In this document: one piece after another, positions 1 to 6,968 of the stretch | Position numbering within the stretch: the first letter of the stretch is position 1 | Layout: each line of letters opens with the position of its first letter | Assembly: GCA_034189125.1 (NCBI GenBank) | Contig: JAXHVB010000100.1 | Coordinates: forward strand, 1 to 30,404 | Origin: UBA5862 sp002408105 | Lineage (GTDB): Bacteria > Pseudomonadota > Gammaproteobacteria > Pseudomonadales > UBA5862 | Direction of reading: 5' to 3' | DNA length: 30,404 nucleotides | Program-made: the position numbers and the translations under genes | The notes under the pieces: model-generated | Told to the model about the DNA's origin: nothing | Seen by the model: the letters and a program-made list of their open reading frames with translations, nothing else | Databases searched by the model: none

Positions 1-38
1 TACCAGTCAAAGGGTTTTTTTAGCAGTCGGGCGAGCAC
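1..38 (-). CDS. Possible start of a further leftward gene (partial, cut by window edge)
   Basis: Directly after the TGA of the gene at 40-471, a GTG at 38-36 opens a frame reading MLARLLKKPFDW to the window edge. The spacing would fit the overlapping style of this leftward group. Only about 12 codons are visible, there is no recognisable motif, and the call rests on position and an open basic/hydrophobic reading frame. It could equally be non-coding. Confidence 0.25.
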   Translation of the reverse strand, partial: MLARLLKKPFDW

Positions 39-39
39 A

Positions 40-471
40 TCACGCAGTGTCCACCCCCAGTGCCGCCGCACAATCGGACGCGTTCATGGCGAGGGCCAGA
101 AGGGCGGCACCAACTTCGGCCGGCCACTCCTGATCAGCCAAATCGCGCAGGTGCCGACGCCACAACCGTTCCGCGCGCACCAAGGCTGGCGGCACACCAC
201 CGGCACCAAAATGGACCCGCGCCCAGTCCATCAACCCACCGAGCGCCGCACGTTCAGGGTTGCCGGCAGCGGCTAGCCGCCCTGCAGTCAGTTGGGCCCG
301 CGCCAGCTGCTCCAATCCTTGCCGCCGTTCATCCAATGTTCGAGCCAGCCGTTTCAGATTGGGCAATTGCTCAGCGTCAGGGGCTTGCAGCAACATCTCC
401 ATGCGCTCACACAACTCTTCCCCATGCGCCTGCAAGTCGCTCAACTGTTGAGCTTGCACGTCAGTGAGCAT
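40..471 (-). CDS. Unrecognised 143-residue helical protein
   Basis: I do not recognise a family. The ATG at 471 (MLTDVQAQQLSDLQAHGEEL) was chosen because it overlaps the end of the upstream lipid-kinase gene by 11 bases, typical of translational coupling; a longer reading from 522 would overlap more for no gain. The product is soluble-looking, with no signal peptide or membrane segment. It is rich in Leu, Ala, Glu and Arg and probably mostly alpha-helical, with a possible coiled-coil-like stretch over the first 80 residues. A more hydrophobic tail ends in ALLALAMNASDCAAALGVDT. It is the third or fourth gene of a leftward group with MscS, PLDc_N and lipid kinase genes, so a link to the envelope is possible by context only. 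The uninterrupted frame and coupled start support a real gene. Confidence 0.7.
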   Translation of the reverse strand: MLTDVQAQQLSDLQAHGEELCERMEMLLQAPDAEQLPNLKRLARTLDERRQGLEQLARAQLTAGRLAAAGNPERAALGGLMDWARVHFGAGGVPPALVRAERLWRRHLRDLADQEWPAEVGAALLALAMNASDCAAALGVDTA

Positions 472-1351
472 GCTGCACCCCAAGGTCGGCCGATGAATCA
501 GTGATGAAGACAGACAGTGCATGGCGGTGCACGCGAATCAAACGCGGCACCCGCTCTACAGGCTCGCCGTCCATGGACACCGAGGGTTGCCCGGATGCCT
601 GGACGTGAAAACTTTGGCTGGACAGATGGACCAGCCCGCCGTTATCACTGCCAATGTTACGCGTCAACTTCGCGCGCACCCAGTGCCACAAAAGATGCGA
701 AACCGGAAGCTGGGGCACCGCGATCAAATCAAGCCGACCATCGTCAATCGCCGCACCAGGAACAGACTCCCCGCCACCAAAACTGGGTCCGTTTGCGACA
801 GCGACCTCGAGCCAACGCCCATGCAGGTCCTCGCCATCGCCCGTGCACACCTGGACGTGAATGCCGTCGCGCTGGCAAATTTTACGGGCGATCTCACGCA
901 GATAGGCAAGACGCCCCCAGCGACGCTTGTGCACAGTGGCCACTGTGCGGGAAACCGTGGCACCCGCACCGATGTGGAGAACATTCACGAAAAATGCGCC
1001 GTCGGCCTCGGCGAGATCGATCAAGCGCACCCCCCCAGCCGCAATGACCTCTACCGCGCCCTGTGGATCAAGCGGGACCCCCAACGACCTGGCGAGGTCA
1101 TTCCCCGTGCCGGAGGGCAGCAGACCCAGCCGCAAAGATCGCCGCATGCATTCGCCGAGCAGCGCGTGCCAGGTCCCGTCTCCACCCGCAACCAGCAGGT
1201 CGTCGCCGCTTTCAACAAGGTGCTGCCAGTCCTCTCCGACCTCCCAGCACCCACTCAGAGCAACCCCCGAAGCCGCGAGACGGCAGCGCCAAAACTCGAG
1301 GCCCCGTTCACCACTTCCCGCCCTGGGGTTCACCAGCAAATGGGTGGCCAT
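461..1351 (-). CDS. Diacylglycerol/sphingosine kinase-like lipid kinase (YegS/BmrU type)
   Basis: A 296-residue protein of the DAGK catalytic family. These ATP-dependent enzymes phosphorylate lipid hydroxyls such as diacylglycerol or phosphatidylglycerol at the inner face of the membrane. The N-terminal domain carries the hallmark GGDGT loop (residues 56-60), and LLPSGTGNDLARSLG follows at about 77-91, both nucleotide/phosphate-binding motifs of the family. An early LLVNPRAGSG (5-14) matches the usual first strand and turn. The C-terminal half contains the expected beta-rich lipid-binding part, including a DDGRLDL-type motif. Length is normal for YegS-like proteins (about 300). The ATG at 1351 lies 6 bases after the stop of the PLDc_N gene and the 3' end overlaps the next gene by 11 bases, so it is probably cotranscribed. 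The exact lipid substrate cannot be inferred. Confidence 0.9.
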   Translation of the reverse strand: MATHLLVNPRAGSGERGLEFWRCRLAASGVALSGCWEVGEDWQHLVESGDDLLVAGGDGTWHALLGECMRRSLRLGLLPSGTGNDLARSLGVPLDPQGAVEVIAAGGVRLIDLAEADGAFFVNVLHIGAGATVSRTVATVHKRRWGRLAYLREIARKICQRDGIHVQVCTGDGEDLHGRWLEVAVANGPSFGGGESVPGAAIDDGRLDLIAVPQLPVSHLLWHWVRAKLTRNIGSDNGGLVHLSSQSFHVQASGQPSVSMDGEPVERVPRLIRVHRHALSVFITDSSADLGVQHAH

Positions 1352-1357
1352 GGCCCA

Positions 1358-1540
1358 TCAGTCACCCTTGGGGCCCAGAAGAAACCACAGAACCAACCCC
1401 AGCAGTGGCAACATCAGCACCAGCACAATCCAGAGCACCTTTTTCGCTGTGGTTGCGTCGCTTTGCAGTGTTTTTACGATGGCCCATATGTCCAACACCA
1501 GCAGTACGAAACCAAAAAAACCTCCCACTTCCACGTTCAT
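1358..1540 (-). CDS. Small PLDc_N-type membrane protein
   Basis: A 60-residue protein resembling the PLDc_N domain, the two-helix membrane segment that often precedes cardiolipin-synthase-type phospholipase D domains but also occurs alone. Visible are a first hydrophobic helix (GGFFGFVLLVLDIWAIV), a short polar/basic loop with K-T-L-Q-S-D, and a second helix (VLWIVLVLMLPLLGLVLWFLLG) ending in a Gly-Pro-Lys tail typical of the family. An ATG also lies at 1546, but GAGAGG (1547-1552) abuts it with no spacing; the in-frame ATG at 1540 has a 6-base spacing and is preferred. It lies between the MscS gene and the lipid kinase gene in the same orientation. Function of stand-alone versions is unknown to me; a small membrane partner is the likeliest reading. 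Confidence 0.8.
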   Translation of the reverse strand: MNVEVGGFFGFVLLVLDIWAIVKTLQSDATTAKKVLWIVLVLMLPLLGLVLWFLLGPKGD

Positions 1541-1546
1541 GTCCAT

Positions 1547-1552
1547 CCTCTC
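1547..1552 (-). promoter_or_regulatory. Shine-Dalgarno GAGAGG deciding the start of the PLDc_N gene
   Basis: GAGAGG on the minus strand abuts the first ATG (1546) but is 6 bases from the second in-frame ATG (1540), which favours the second as the real start. Confidence 0.5.
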
Positions 1553-1598
1553 GATCTAGATTGCTGTTGGCACTGCCACCGGATCGGGCCGGCGGAAT

Positions 1599-3869
1599 TC
1601 ATGCGGCATCGGCACTCTCCGCCTCCACCGCTTCGGTATCCTTGGCGACAAGTGATTCGGTGAGAATGCGTGCCGGCGGTGCCTCACCCTCTTTGCCAAT
1701 GCCGAAATACAGTGTTCTGTGCGGGAACGGGATTTCAATGCCAAGTTCATCGAACCGCTGCTTGATGCGGCGGTTGAATGCCCGTCCGACGGCCCACTGC
1801 TTGATGGGCTGCGTTTTGAAGCGGCCTTTGATCACCACCGCCGAATCACCAAATGCGTCCACCCCAAAAATCTCCACTGGTTCCAGCATCAAGGGCCCGA
1901 TGTCTTCGCTCTGCTGAAGTTCAGCGCCAACCTCCTCAATGACCTCCATGACCTGGTCCACGTCCTCTCGGTAAGCGACTCCCAAATCGAACACGTAATT
2001 GGAAAAGTCCTTGGTGAGGTTACTCACGGTATCGATGGAGCTGAAAGGTATGGTGTGCACCACACCGCCAAGGTCTCGCAACTGCACGGATCGAATGTTG
2101 AGGCTCTCCACCACCCCGGCCGTCCCCGAAAGGGACACGACGTCGCCCACCGACATCAGGTTCTGGACCAGAATGAACGCCCCGTTGATCACATCCTGCA
2201 CCAGTCTTTGCGCCCCGAAGCCAATTGCCAGTCCCAGCACGCCGGCGCCGGCCAGCAGTGGCCCCGTGTCTACACCCAGCTCCGACAGCAGCATCAGGCT
2301 CGTGATCAACACCAGCACCACCAACAGTGCGTTGCGCGCGACGCTCAGCAACGTCTTCATGCGCGCTCCGCTACTGCCAGGCCCCTCGGTCGAAACCTGG
2401 CGCTGCAAGTACGCTCGAATGAAACCACTCGCCACCACCCACACACACCAAGCAATCGCCAGGATCAGGCCCAACCGCGCCGCCAGTCCAAGCAGCCGCT
2501 GCCCCCAGTCGCTGGCGACCCAGGCCAGGCCGTCCAACCCCCATACCTGCAACAAGACCAGCGCCGACAAAAACCACAACACCACAGCAACAGCACGCTC
2601 CAGTGCCGGGATGTAGCGATTGAGCCGCAATTCCAGGGCGGGAAACCGCTCATCCAATTCCCGCTGCAATTTCAAGCTGCGTCTGAACACCAGTTGAACT
2701 GCCCTTAAGGCCAGCTGCAGCACCAGCAAGACCACGGCTGTCTTGAGCGCCGCTGCGGCCAAAAAGCTACCCGCTCCGCGCACATCCAGAACCCAGAGGA
2801 CATACACCAGCAGCGCCATGGCGCCCATCAACCAGTGCCAGCTTGCGGCCACCCGCTGGCGCGCCCTGGAAGCCCCCATGGGTGCAAGCAGCGCAGCCAC
2901 CTCCTGTCGATTTTGCGCAATGAACACCAGCGACAGCCCCAGGGGCAAGAGCACCAACAGTTTCACCAAACCAGCTGCCGCGTCGGGCGCCAACTCCAGC
3001 CCGACCGCGAGGTGCCCACCGAAGTAGGCCACGGCCACCGCCACCACCAAACGCATGGACCAAATGACCAGGTAGTGGGCGGTTTCGTCGCCCATCTCCC
3101 AAAACCGCATTTCCGTGACCCGGGGCGCCCACAGAGCCAGCGCAACTGCCCGGCCAAGCCCCACCGCCGCCATGACGCCAATGAGGGCGCCGGCCAACTC
3201 CCGCTCTACATCGCTGGGATGCCACAAACCGATCAACAAGTACCCCGACCCGGTTGCGGCGAGCACGGGAGCTGCGTCCAGGAACAGCAGCCAAGCTCCA
3301 AGCACAGCACGCCCGAAAAAACCATCGGGTAAGGGCTCCGTGGGCTCCGGTCGCAGCCGCTTGGCCACGAGCCACAGACCCCCCCAGATTGCGCCTGTCA
3401 GCGCCAACAGCGCCACAATGCCGACGATCGCGTGCAGCACAGCAGAACGCCCCGCCGGGGCGGCCAGCGCCTGGTCCAACTGCGCCGCACCCGCTTTCAT
3501 TTGACCCACCACAGCGGCCAGTTGGTCCATTTGCTGCCAAAGCGCACTGACGCCGTCGGCCACTTCGCCAATGAGCGACTGGCCATTCGGGAGTGACGGC
3601 AACCGCAGCAGATCTTCCGCCGAGTCCTCTTCCCCGGCCGGGCTTGAGTCCCCAGTGCCCATTGCAGCTTCGAGGCGCGCGAGCAGCGCATCCCGGGCGG
3701 CCGGGTCTTGAAGCACTTCGTACAAGGTCTGGAGCGGATCCACCTCGGCCGGATTGGCAGAGGGGCTCGGCTGGGTGGCTGGCACCGCCAACAGGGCGCC
3801 CGCCCAGACCAAGCCGGCCAACAAACAAAGCGGCCTCAGCACCCTGCGCCTCACCCCCTGCTTCAACAT
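1599..3869 (-). CDS. Large MscS-family mechanosensitive channel (YbiO-like)
   Basis: A 756-residue inner-membrane protein. A cleavable-type signal peptide (MLKQGVRRRVLRPLCLLAGL, then an Ala/Val-rich stretch) is followed by a periplasmic region of about 150 residues, many hydrophobic helices, and a C-terminal MscS core. The pore-helix region contains GLAIGFGAQRLVQD around residues 545-558 (FGAQ at 551-554), followed by the Sm-fold motif SVGDVV and a soluble C-terminal vestibule domain. MscS channels open under membrane tension to release solutes on osmotic downshock. Length and layout resemble E. coli YbiO (about 740 residues). The ATG at 3869 is chosen because AGGAGG lies 6 bases upstream and a signal peptide begins there; an ATG four bases upstream is out of frame. 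It heads a leftward group with the PLDc_N and lipid-kinase genes, 58 bases upstream of the former. Confidence 0.92.
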   Translation of the reverse strand: MLKQGVRRRVLRPLCLLAGLVWAGALLAVPATQPSPSANPAEVDPLQTLYEVLQDPAARDALLARLEAAMGTGDSSPAGEEDSAEDLLRLPSLPNGQSLIGEVADGVSALWQQMDQLAAVVGQMKAGAAQLDQALAAPAGRSAVLHAIVGIVALLALTGAIWGGLWLVAKRLRPEPTEPLPDGFFGRAVLGAWLLFLDAAPVLAATGSGYLLIGLWHPSDVERELAGALIGVMAAVGLGRAVALALWAPRVTEMRFWEMGDETAHYLVIWSMRLVVAVAVAYFGGHLAVGLELAPDAAAGLVKLLVLLPLGLSLVFIAQNRQEVAALLAPMGASRARQRVAASWHWLMGAMALLVYVLWVLDVRGAGSFLAAAALKTAVVLLVLQLALRAVQLVFRRSLKLQRELDERFPALELRLNRYIPALERAVAVVLWFLSALVLLQVWGLDGLAWVASDWGQRLLGLAARLGLILAIAWCVWVVASGFIRAYLQRQVSTEGPGSSGARMKTLLSVARNALLVVLVLITSLMLLSELGVDTGPLLAGAGVLGLAIGFGAQRLVQDVINGAFILVQNLMSVGDVVSLSGTAGVVESLNIRSVQLRDLGGVVHTIPFSSIDTVSNLTKDFSNYVFDLGVAYREDVDQVMEVIEEVGAELQQSEDIGPLMLEPVEIFGVDAFGDSAVVIKGRFKTQPIKQWAVGRAFNRRIKQRFDELGIEIPFPHRTLYFGIGKEGEAPPARILTESLVAKDTEAVEAESADAA

Positions 3870-3875
3870 GCATGG

Positions 3876-3881
3876 CCTCCT
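3876..3881 (-). promoter_or_regulatory. Strong Shine-Dalgarno AGGAGG for the MscS gene
   Basis: AGGAGG on the minus strand, 6 bases before the ATG at 3869. It fixes the start there rather than at upstream in-frame codons. Confidence 0.75.
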
Positions 3882-4043
3882 GAAGCCCAATAACACCCGC
3901 CCATCCAATGGATCCCTCCGACTGGATGAAGGTTCCAACGAATCTACGCTGCCCACGCGAAAGCAGACCAGCCGCGATCATGGCATATTGGGACCGGCCT
4001 AGGGCAGCGCCCGAAGCTTCGAGCCAACACAAGGAGCGATTCG
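3882..4043. other. Divergent intergenic region between MscS and PLD-VTT genes
   Basis: About 160 bases that must carry promoters for both directions. I could not find a convincing -35/-10 pair on either strand. Two small symmetric elements are visible: ATCCA-A-TGGAT near 3903-3913 and a perfect 10-base palindrome CGAAGCTTCG at 4012-4021, which is 22 bases before the PLD start. Either could be an operator or chance. Confidence 0.4.
4031..4036 (+). promoter_or_regulatory. Shine-Dalgarno AAGGAG supporting a TTG start for the PLD-VTT gene
   Basis: AAGGAG lies 7 bases before the TTG at 4044. The ATG at 4049 is out of frame with the coding sequence, so the TTG is the best start. Confidence 0.65.
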
Positions 4044-6185
4044 TTGAATGTCCGTAAAGACTCCATTCTGCGTCCCGGCGTCAACTGCTGGCGCATCGAA
4101 ACCGCAGACCGCGTCCGCGTGCTCGTTGATGGCGCCGACTACTTTGAAGCGCTCGGCCGCGCACTGCCACTGGCACGCCGCCAGATCCTGATCCTTGCCT
4201 GGGACATCTACAGCGAGTTGCGCCTGCGTCCAAAGGCGCCAGACTCCGACCCAGCCCACCAGCCATTCTGCGCCATGCTCAACACTCTGGCGGCCAACCG
4301 CCGAGGCCTGCGCATTCACATCTTGGCCTGGGACTTCTCCATGCTGTTTGCTTTCGCACGGGAATGGCTGCCCATTTACCGGTTTGACTGGCGCACCCAC
4401 AGGCGCGTCAAATTCTACATGGACGACCAGGCTCCACGGGGCGCATCGCACCACCAAAAGGTTGTGGTCATCGACGACGCCCTGGCCTTTGCCGGCGGCA
4501 TCGACCTCACCCGAGGGCGGTGGGACACCTCAGCCCACGTCCCTGATGACCCAGAGCGGGAATCCGTGGATGGCACCACGGGTCGTCCCTACCACGACGT
4601 ACAGATGGCCGTCAGCGGTCCGATCGCCGGCGCGTTGGGCGAGCTCGCCCGCACCCGCTGGCGATACGCGACCAAGGCGCAGCTGAAGTCCCCCGAATGT
4701 TCGACCCAACCGCTGTGGCCCACCGGCCTGGAGGCCGATTTCGAGCAGGTCGAGGTCGCTGTGGCGCGCACGCAACCGGGATACCGTGACCAGGCGGAAG
4801 TGCGCGAGGTTGAGCAGCTGTTCATCGACGCCATCGCCGCCGCCCAGAAGTTCATCTACATCGAAAACCAATACTTCACCAACCCCAGTGTGACCCGTGC
4901 ACTCTGTGAACGTTTGGGCGAGCCGGAAGGGCCTGAGGTCATCCTCAACCTGCCGCTCGCCACCGAGGGCTGGTTGTCGCAGCAATCCATGGACGTGCTG
5001 CGGGTGTATTACATCCAGCAACTGCGCAATGCCGATGCACACAATCGCCTGCGGGTGTACTACCCACACCACCCGAAAGCCGGCAGCGCTCCGATCAACC
5101 TGCACGCCAAGGTCATGGTCATCGACGACCGCCTGTTGCGGGTGGGCTCGGCCAACATCAACAACCGCTCAATGGGACTCGACACCGAGTGCGACCTGGC
5201 GATCGAAGCCCGCGGCGAACGGGCCGAAACCACTGCCGCCGGCATCGCTCGGGTGCGAAACCGACTGCTCGCAGAGCACCTCGACACCAACCCTGAGGCC
5301 ATCTCCGAGATGCTGACCGCCTGCGGCTCTCTGATCGGTGTCATTGAGGCACTGGCAACCGGGCAGCGCCGGCTGCGCCCACTCGAGCCCGAGTTGACGC
5401 AGTACAGCGAATCGGTGTTAACCGAGCACAGTCTGGTGGACCCGGAACAGCCCATGGCGCCCGACCGGCTGCTGCAGACATTCCTGCCCAAGCCCCAGGT
5501 GCAGCCGAAATATCGCCGCCTGTTGAAGGGAGCACTGGTGGTGTTGGGCCTCATCGCGCTTGCCGCTGGAGTGCGGTTGTCACCGGTGGCGGATTGGTTC
5601 ACCGTGGATCAACTGACCGGCTGGGTGCGCGACCACACCCAGGGCGCAACCGGGGGCCTCGTCATGGTCGGCCTAACCGCTCTCGGCGGCTTGATCATGG
5701 TGCCGCTCACCGCATTGATCATTGCGGCAGCGCTGGTCTTCGGCCCTGTTGCCGGTTTCTTCTATGCACTCACTGGAGCCACACTGAGCGCGATCCTCGG
5801 CTATGGCATTGGCGCTGCCCTCGGTCGCGGCACGGTGCGGAGTCTCGCCGGCACCAAACTCAATCGTTTAAGCCAGAAGCTGGCCGCACGCGGGGTGCTC
5901 ACAACGACCTTTGTGCGCCTGACTCCAGTGGCACCTTTTACCGTGGTCAACCTCGTAGCGGGGGCGTCCCACCTTCGCTTTCGCGACTACCTGCTGGGGA
6001 CCGCCCTCGGCATGGCCCCAGGGATGGCAGGCGTGATTCTACTGACCGACCGGGTCGCCGCCTCCATACGGGCACCCGACCCAACCACCCTGGCAAGCCT
6101 CGGCTTGACCGTCGCCGTGGTCTTCGGCCTCGGCTACTGGTTGACGCGCAAGGCCAGGGAGAGGGTGGACGCCGCCGAATCGTGA
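4044..6185 (+). CDS. Phospholipase D family protein fused to a C-terminal VTT (DedA-like) membrane domain
   Basis: A 713-residue fusion starting at TTG. The N-terminal two thirds is a phospholipase D domain with two HKD motifs: HHQKVVVIDD (H137, K139, D144) followed by AFAGGIDLTRGRWD, and HAKVMVIDD (H354, K356, D361) followed by GSANINNRSMGLDTE. The GGIDL-x2-GRWD feature is like that of eukaryotic-type PLDs, which hydrolyse or transfer phosphatidyl groups. From about residue 495 the protein becomes hydrophobic and matches the VTT/SNARE-associated family, with the Gly-rich VFGPVAGFFYALTGATLSA and the VRLTPVAPFTVVNLVAG segment that in DedA proteins forms the re-entrant core. DedA/VTT proteins are linked to phospholipid scrambling or flipping. 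A combined lipid-remodelling and lipid-moving protein is a fair inference. Its stop overlaps the GTG of the downstream EEP gene (GTGA). Confidence 0.92.
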   Translation: MNVRKDSILRPGVNCWRIETADRVRVLVDGADYFEALGRALPLARRQILILAWDIYSELRLRPKAPDSDPAHQPFCAMLNTLAANRRGLRIHILAWDFSMLFAFAREWLPIYRFDWRTHRRVKFYMDDQAPRGASHHQKVVVIDDALAFAGGIDLTRGRWDTSAHVPDDPERESVDGTTGRPYHDVQMAVSGPIAGALGELARTRWRYATKAQLKSPECSTQPLWPTGLEADFEQVEVAVARTQPGYRDQAEVREVEQLFIDAIAAAQKFIYIENQYFTNPSVTRALCERLGEPEGPEVILNLPLATEGWLSQQSMDVLRVYYIQQLRNADAHNRLRVYYPHHPKAGSAPINLHAKVMVIDDRLLRVGSANINNRSMGLDTECDLAIEARGERAETTAAGIARVRNRLLAEHLDTNPEAISEMLTACGSLIGVIEALATGQRRLRPLEPELTQYSESVLTEHSLVDPEQPMAPDRLLQTFLPKPQVQPKYRRLLKGALVVLGLIALAAGVRLSPVADWFTVDQLTGWVRDHTQGATGGLVMVGLTALGGLIMVPLTALIIAAALVFGPVAGFFYALTGATLSAILGYGIGAALGRGTVRSLAGTKLNRLSQKLAARGVLTTTFVRLTPVAPFTVVNLVAGASHLRFRDYLLGTALGMAPGMAGVILLTDRVAASIRAPDPTTLASLGLTVAVVFGLGYWLTRKARERVDAAES

Positions 6186-6871
6186 AGATTGCGACCTACA
6201 ACATCCATGGCTGCGTGGGGCGCGATGGCGTTCGAGACCCCCAACGGGTGCGCGCCGTGCTGAATGAAATCGACGCGGACATCGTGGCACTGCAGGAGGT
6301 GGAGTCCCTGGTGAACGGTGAGCTCACCCTGGAACTGCTGTCGCGTGGTTCGCCCTGGATCCCCCTCGCCGGCTACACACTGTTCCGCCGCTCGGTCCAC
6401 TACGGCAACGCGTTGCTGAGCAAGCTCCCGGTGGTCTGGTTCGAGCGCCTGGACCTCAGTGTGCGGGGGCGAGAGCCACGCGGCGCCATCAATGCCCTGC
6501 TTGGCGAGCGGGGGCAGAGCATTCAGGTCATCGCAACGCACCTCGGACTGCGCCCCCAGGAGCGGCGGCGCCAGACCAACCGCCTGATCGCGCACTTGAA
6601 CCGCCCGTCAATCACCGATGAGGCCGAAACCACTGTGCTGCTCGGTGACCTCAACGAGTGGTTTCTGTGGGGCCGGCCGCTGCGGTGGTTGGCCGACCAC
6701 TTCGCCCATCCGCTGCACTCACCGGCAACCTTTCCCGCCGGGCGCCCTCTGTTGGCGCTGGACCGCATCTGGGTGCAGCCCCACCACCGGGTGCGCCACA
6801 CCCAAGTCTGGCGCAGCGACCTCGCTGACGTGGCATCGGACCACTTGCCTCTGTACTGCGAACTCGGGTGA
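6182..6871 (+). CDS. Endonuclease/exonuclease/phosphatase (EEP) family protein
   Basis: A 229-residue protein of the Mg-dependent EEP fold (DNase I/sphingomyelinase/inositol phosphatase superfamily). The motifs occur in family order: ATYNIHG (N7), ALQEVE (metal-binding E39), ATHLG (H120), GDLNEW (D156, N158), LDRIW (D194) and SDHLPL (D220, H221). All catalytic positions are present. The GTG at 6182 is chosen because it overlaps the PLD-VTT stop by four bases and the first motif starts five residues later; there is no signal peptide. In E. coli the EEP gene ybhP lies beside clsB (a PLD-type cardiolipin synthase), so an EEP-PLD pairing is a known arrangement. A phosphodiesterase or phosphatase acting on lipid head groups or lipid phosphates is plausible, but a nucleic acid substrate cannot be excluded. 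Confidence 0.88.
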   Translation: MKIATYNIHGCVGRDGVRDPQRVRAVLNEIDADIVALQEVESLVNGELTLELLSRGSPWIPLAGYTLFRRSVHYGNALLSKLPVVWFERLDLSVRGREPRGAINALLGERGQSIQVIATHLGLRPQERRRQTNRLIAHLNRPSITDEAETTVLLGDLNEWFLWGRPLRWLADHFAHPLHSPATFPAGRPLLALDRIWVQPHHRVRHTQVWRSDLADVASDHLPLYCELG

Positions 6872-6954
6872 GGCACCTCGTCCACTTTCGTTTGCGGTCT
6901 GTTTGAGGGTCACGGACAATCCTCCCGCGGCGCGCGTGTGCCGCCACCACCCAC
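6872..6954 (+). other. Intergenic region upstream of ndh
   Basis: About 83 bases before the ndh Shine-Dalgarno. It holds a GC hairpin (GCGGC 6927-6931 / GCCGC 6940-6944, 8-base loop) close to the ribosome-binding site. A weak promoter-like pair (TTTGCG, 18 bases, GACAAT) is visible but not convincing. Confidence 0.3.
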
Positions 6955-6960
6955 AGGAGG
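6955..6960 (+). promoter_or_regulatory. Shine-Dalgarno AGGAGG for ndh
   Basis: A perfect AGGAGG lies 8 bases before the TTG at 6969. It supports the TTG start of ndh, since no ATG precedes the FAD-binding motif. Confidence 0.75.
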
Positions 6961-6968
6961 CCCAACTG

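Noticed and set aside
521..1663. Long plus-strand ORF opposite the lipid kinase and PLDc_N genes
   Set aside because: It is antisense to two genes with clear family motifs, its protein is low-complexity and rich in Gln, His and Pro, and it shows no recognisable domain.
2767..4032. 421-codon minus-strand ORF in another frame of the MscS gene
   Set aside because: Gly/Ala/Arg-rich, typical of an alternate frame of high-GC coding DNA; the overlapping frame encodes an unmistakable MscS channel.
5594..6181. Plus-strand extension upstream of the EEP frame inside the PLD-VTT gene
   Set aside because: The extension is Arg/His/Gly-rich shadow sequence of the VTT domain; the EEP motif begins right after the GTG at 6182.
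6618..6968. Upstream extension of the ndh frame into the EEP gene
   Set aside because: Cys/Trp/Arg-rich shadow of the EEP coding sequence; the AGGAGG and TTG at 6969 fit the NDH-2 N terminus.
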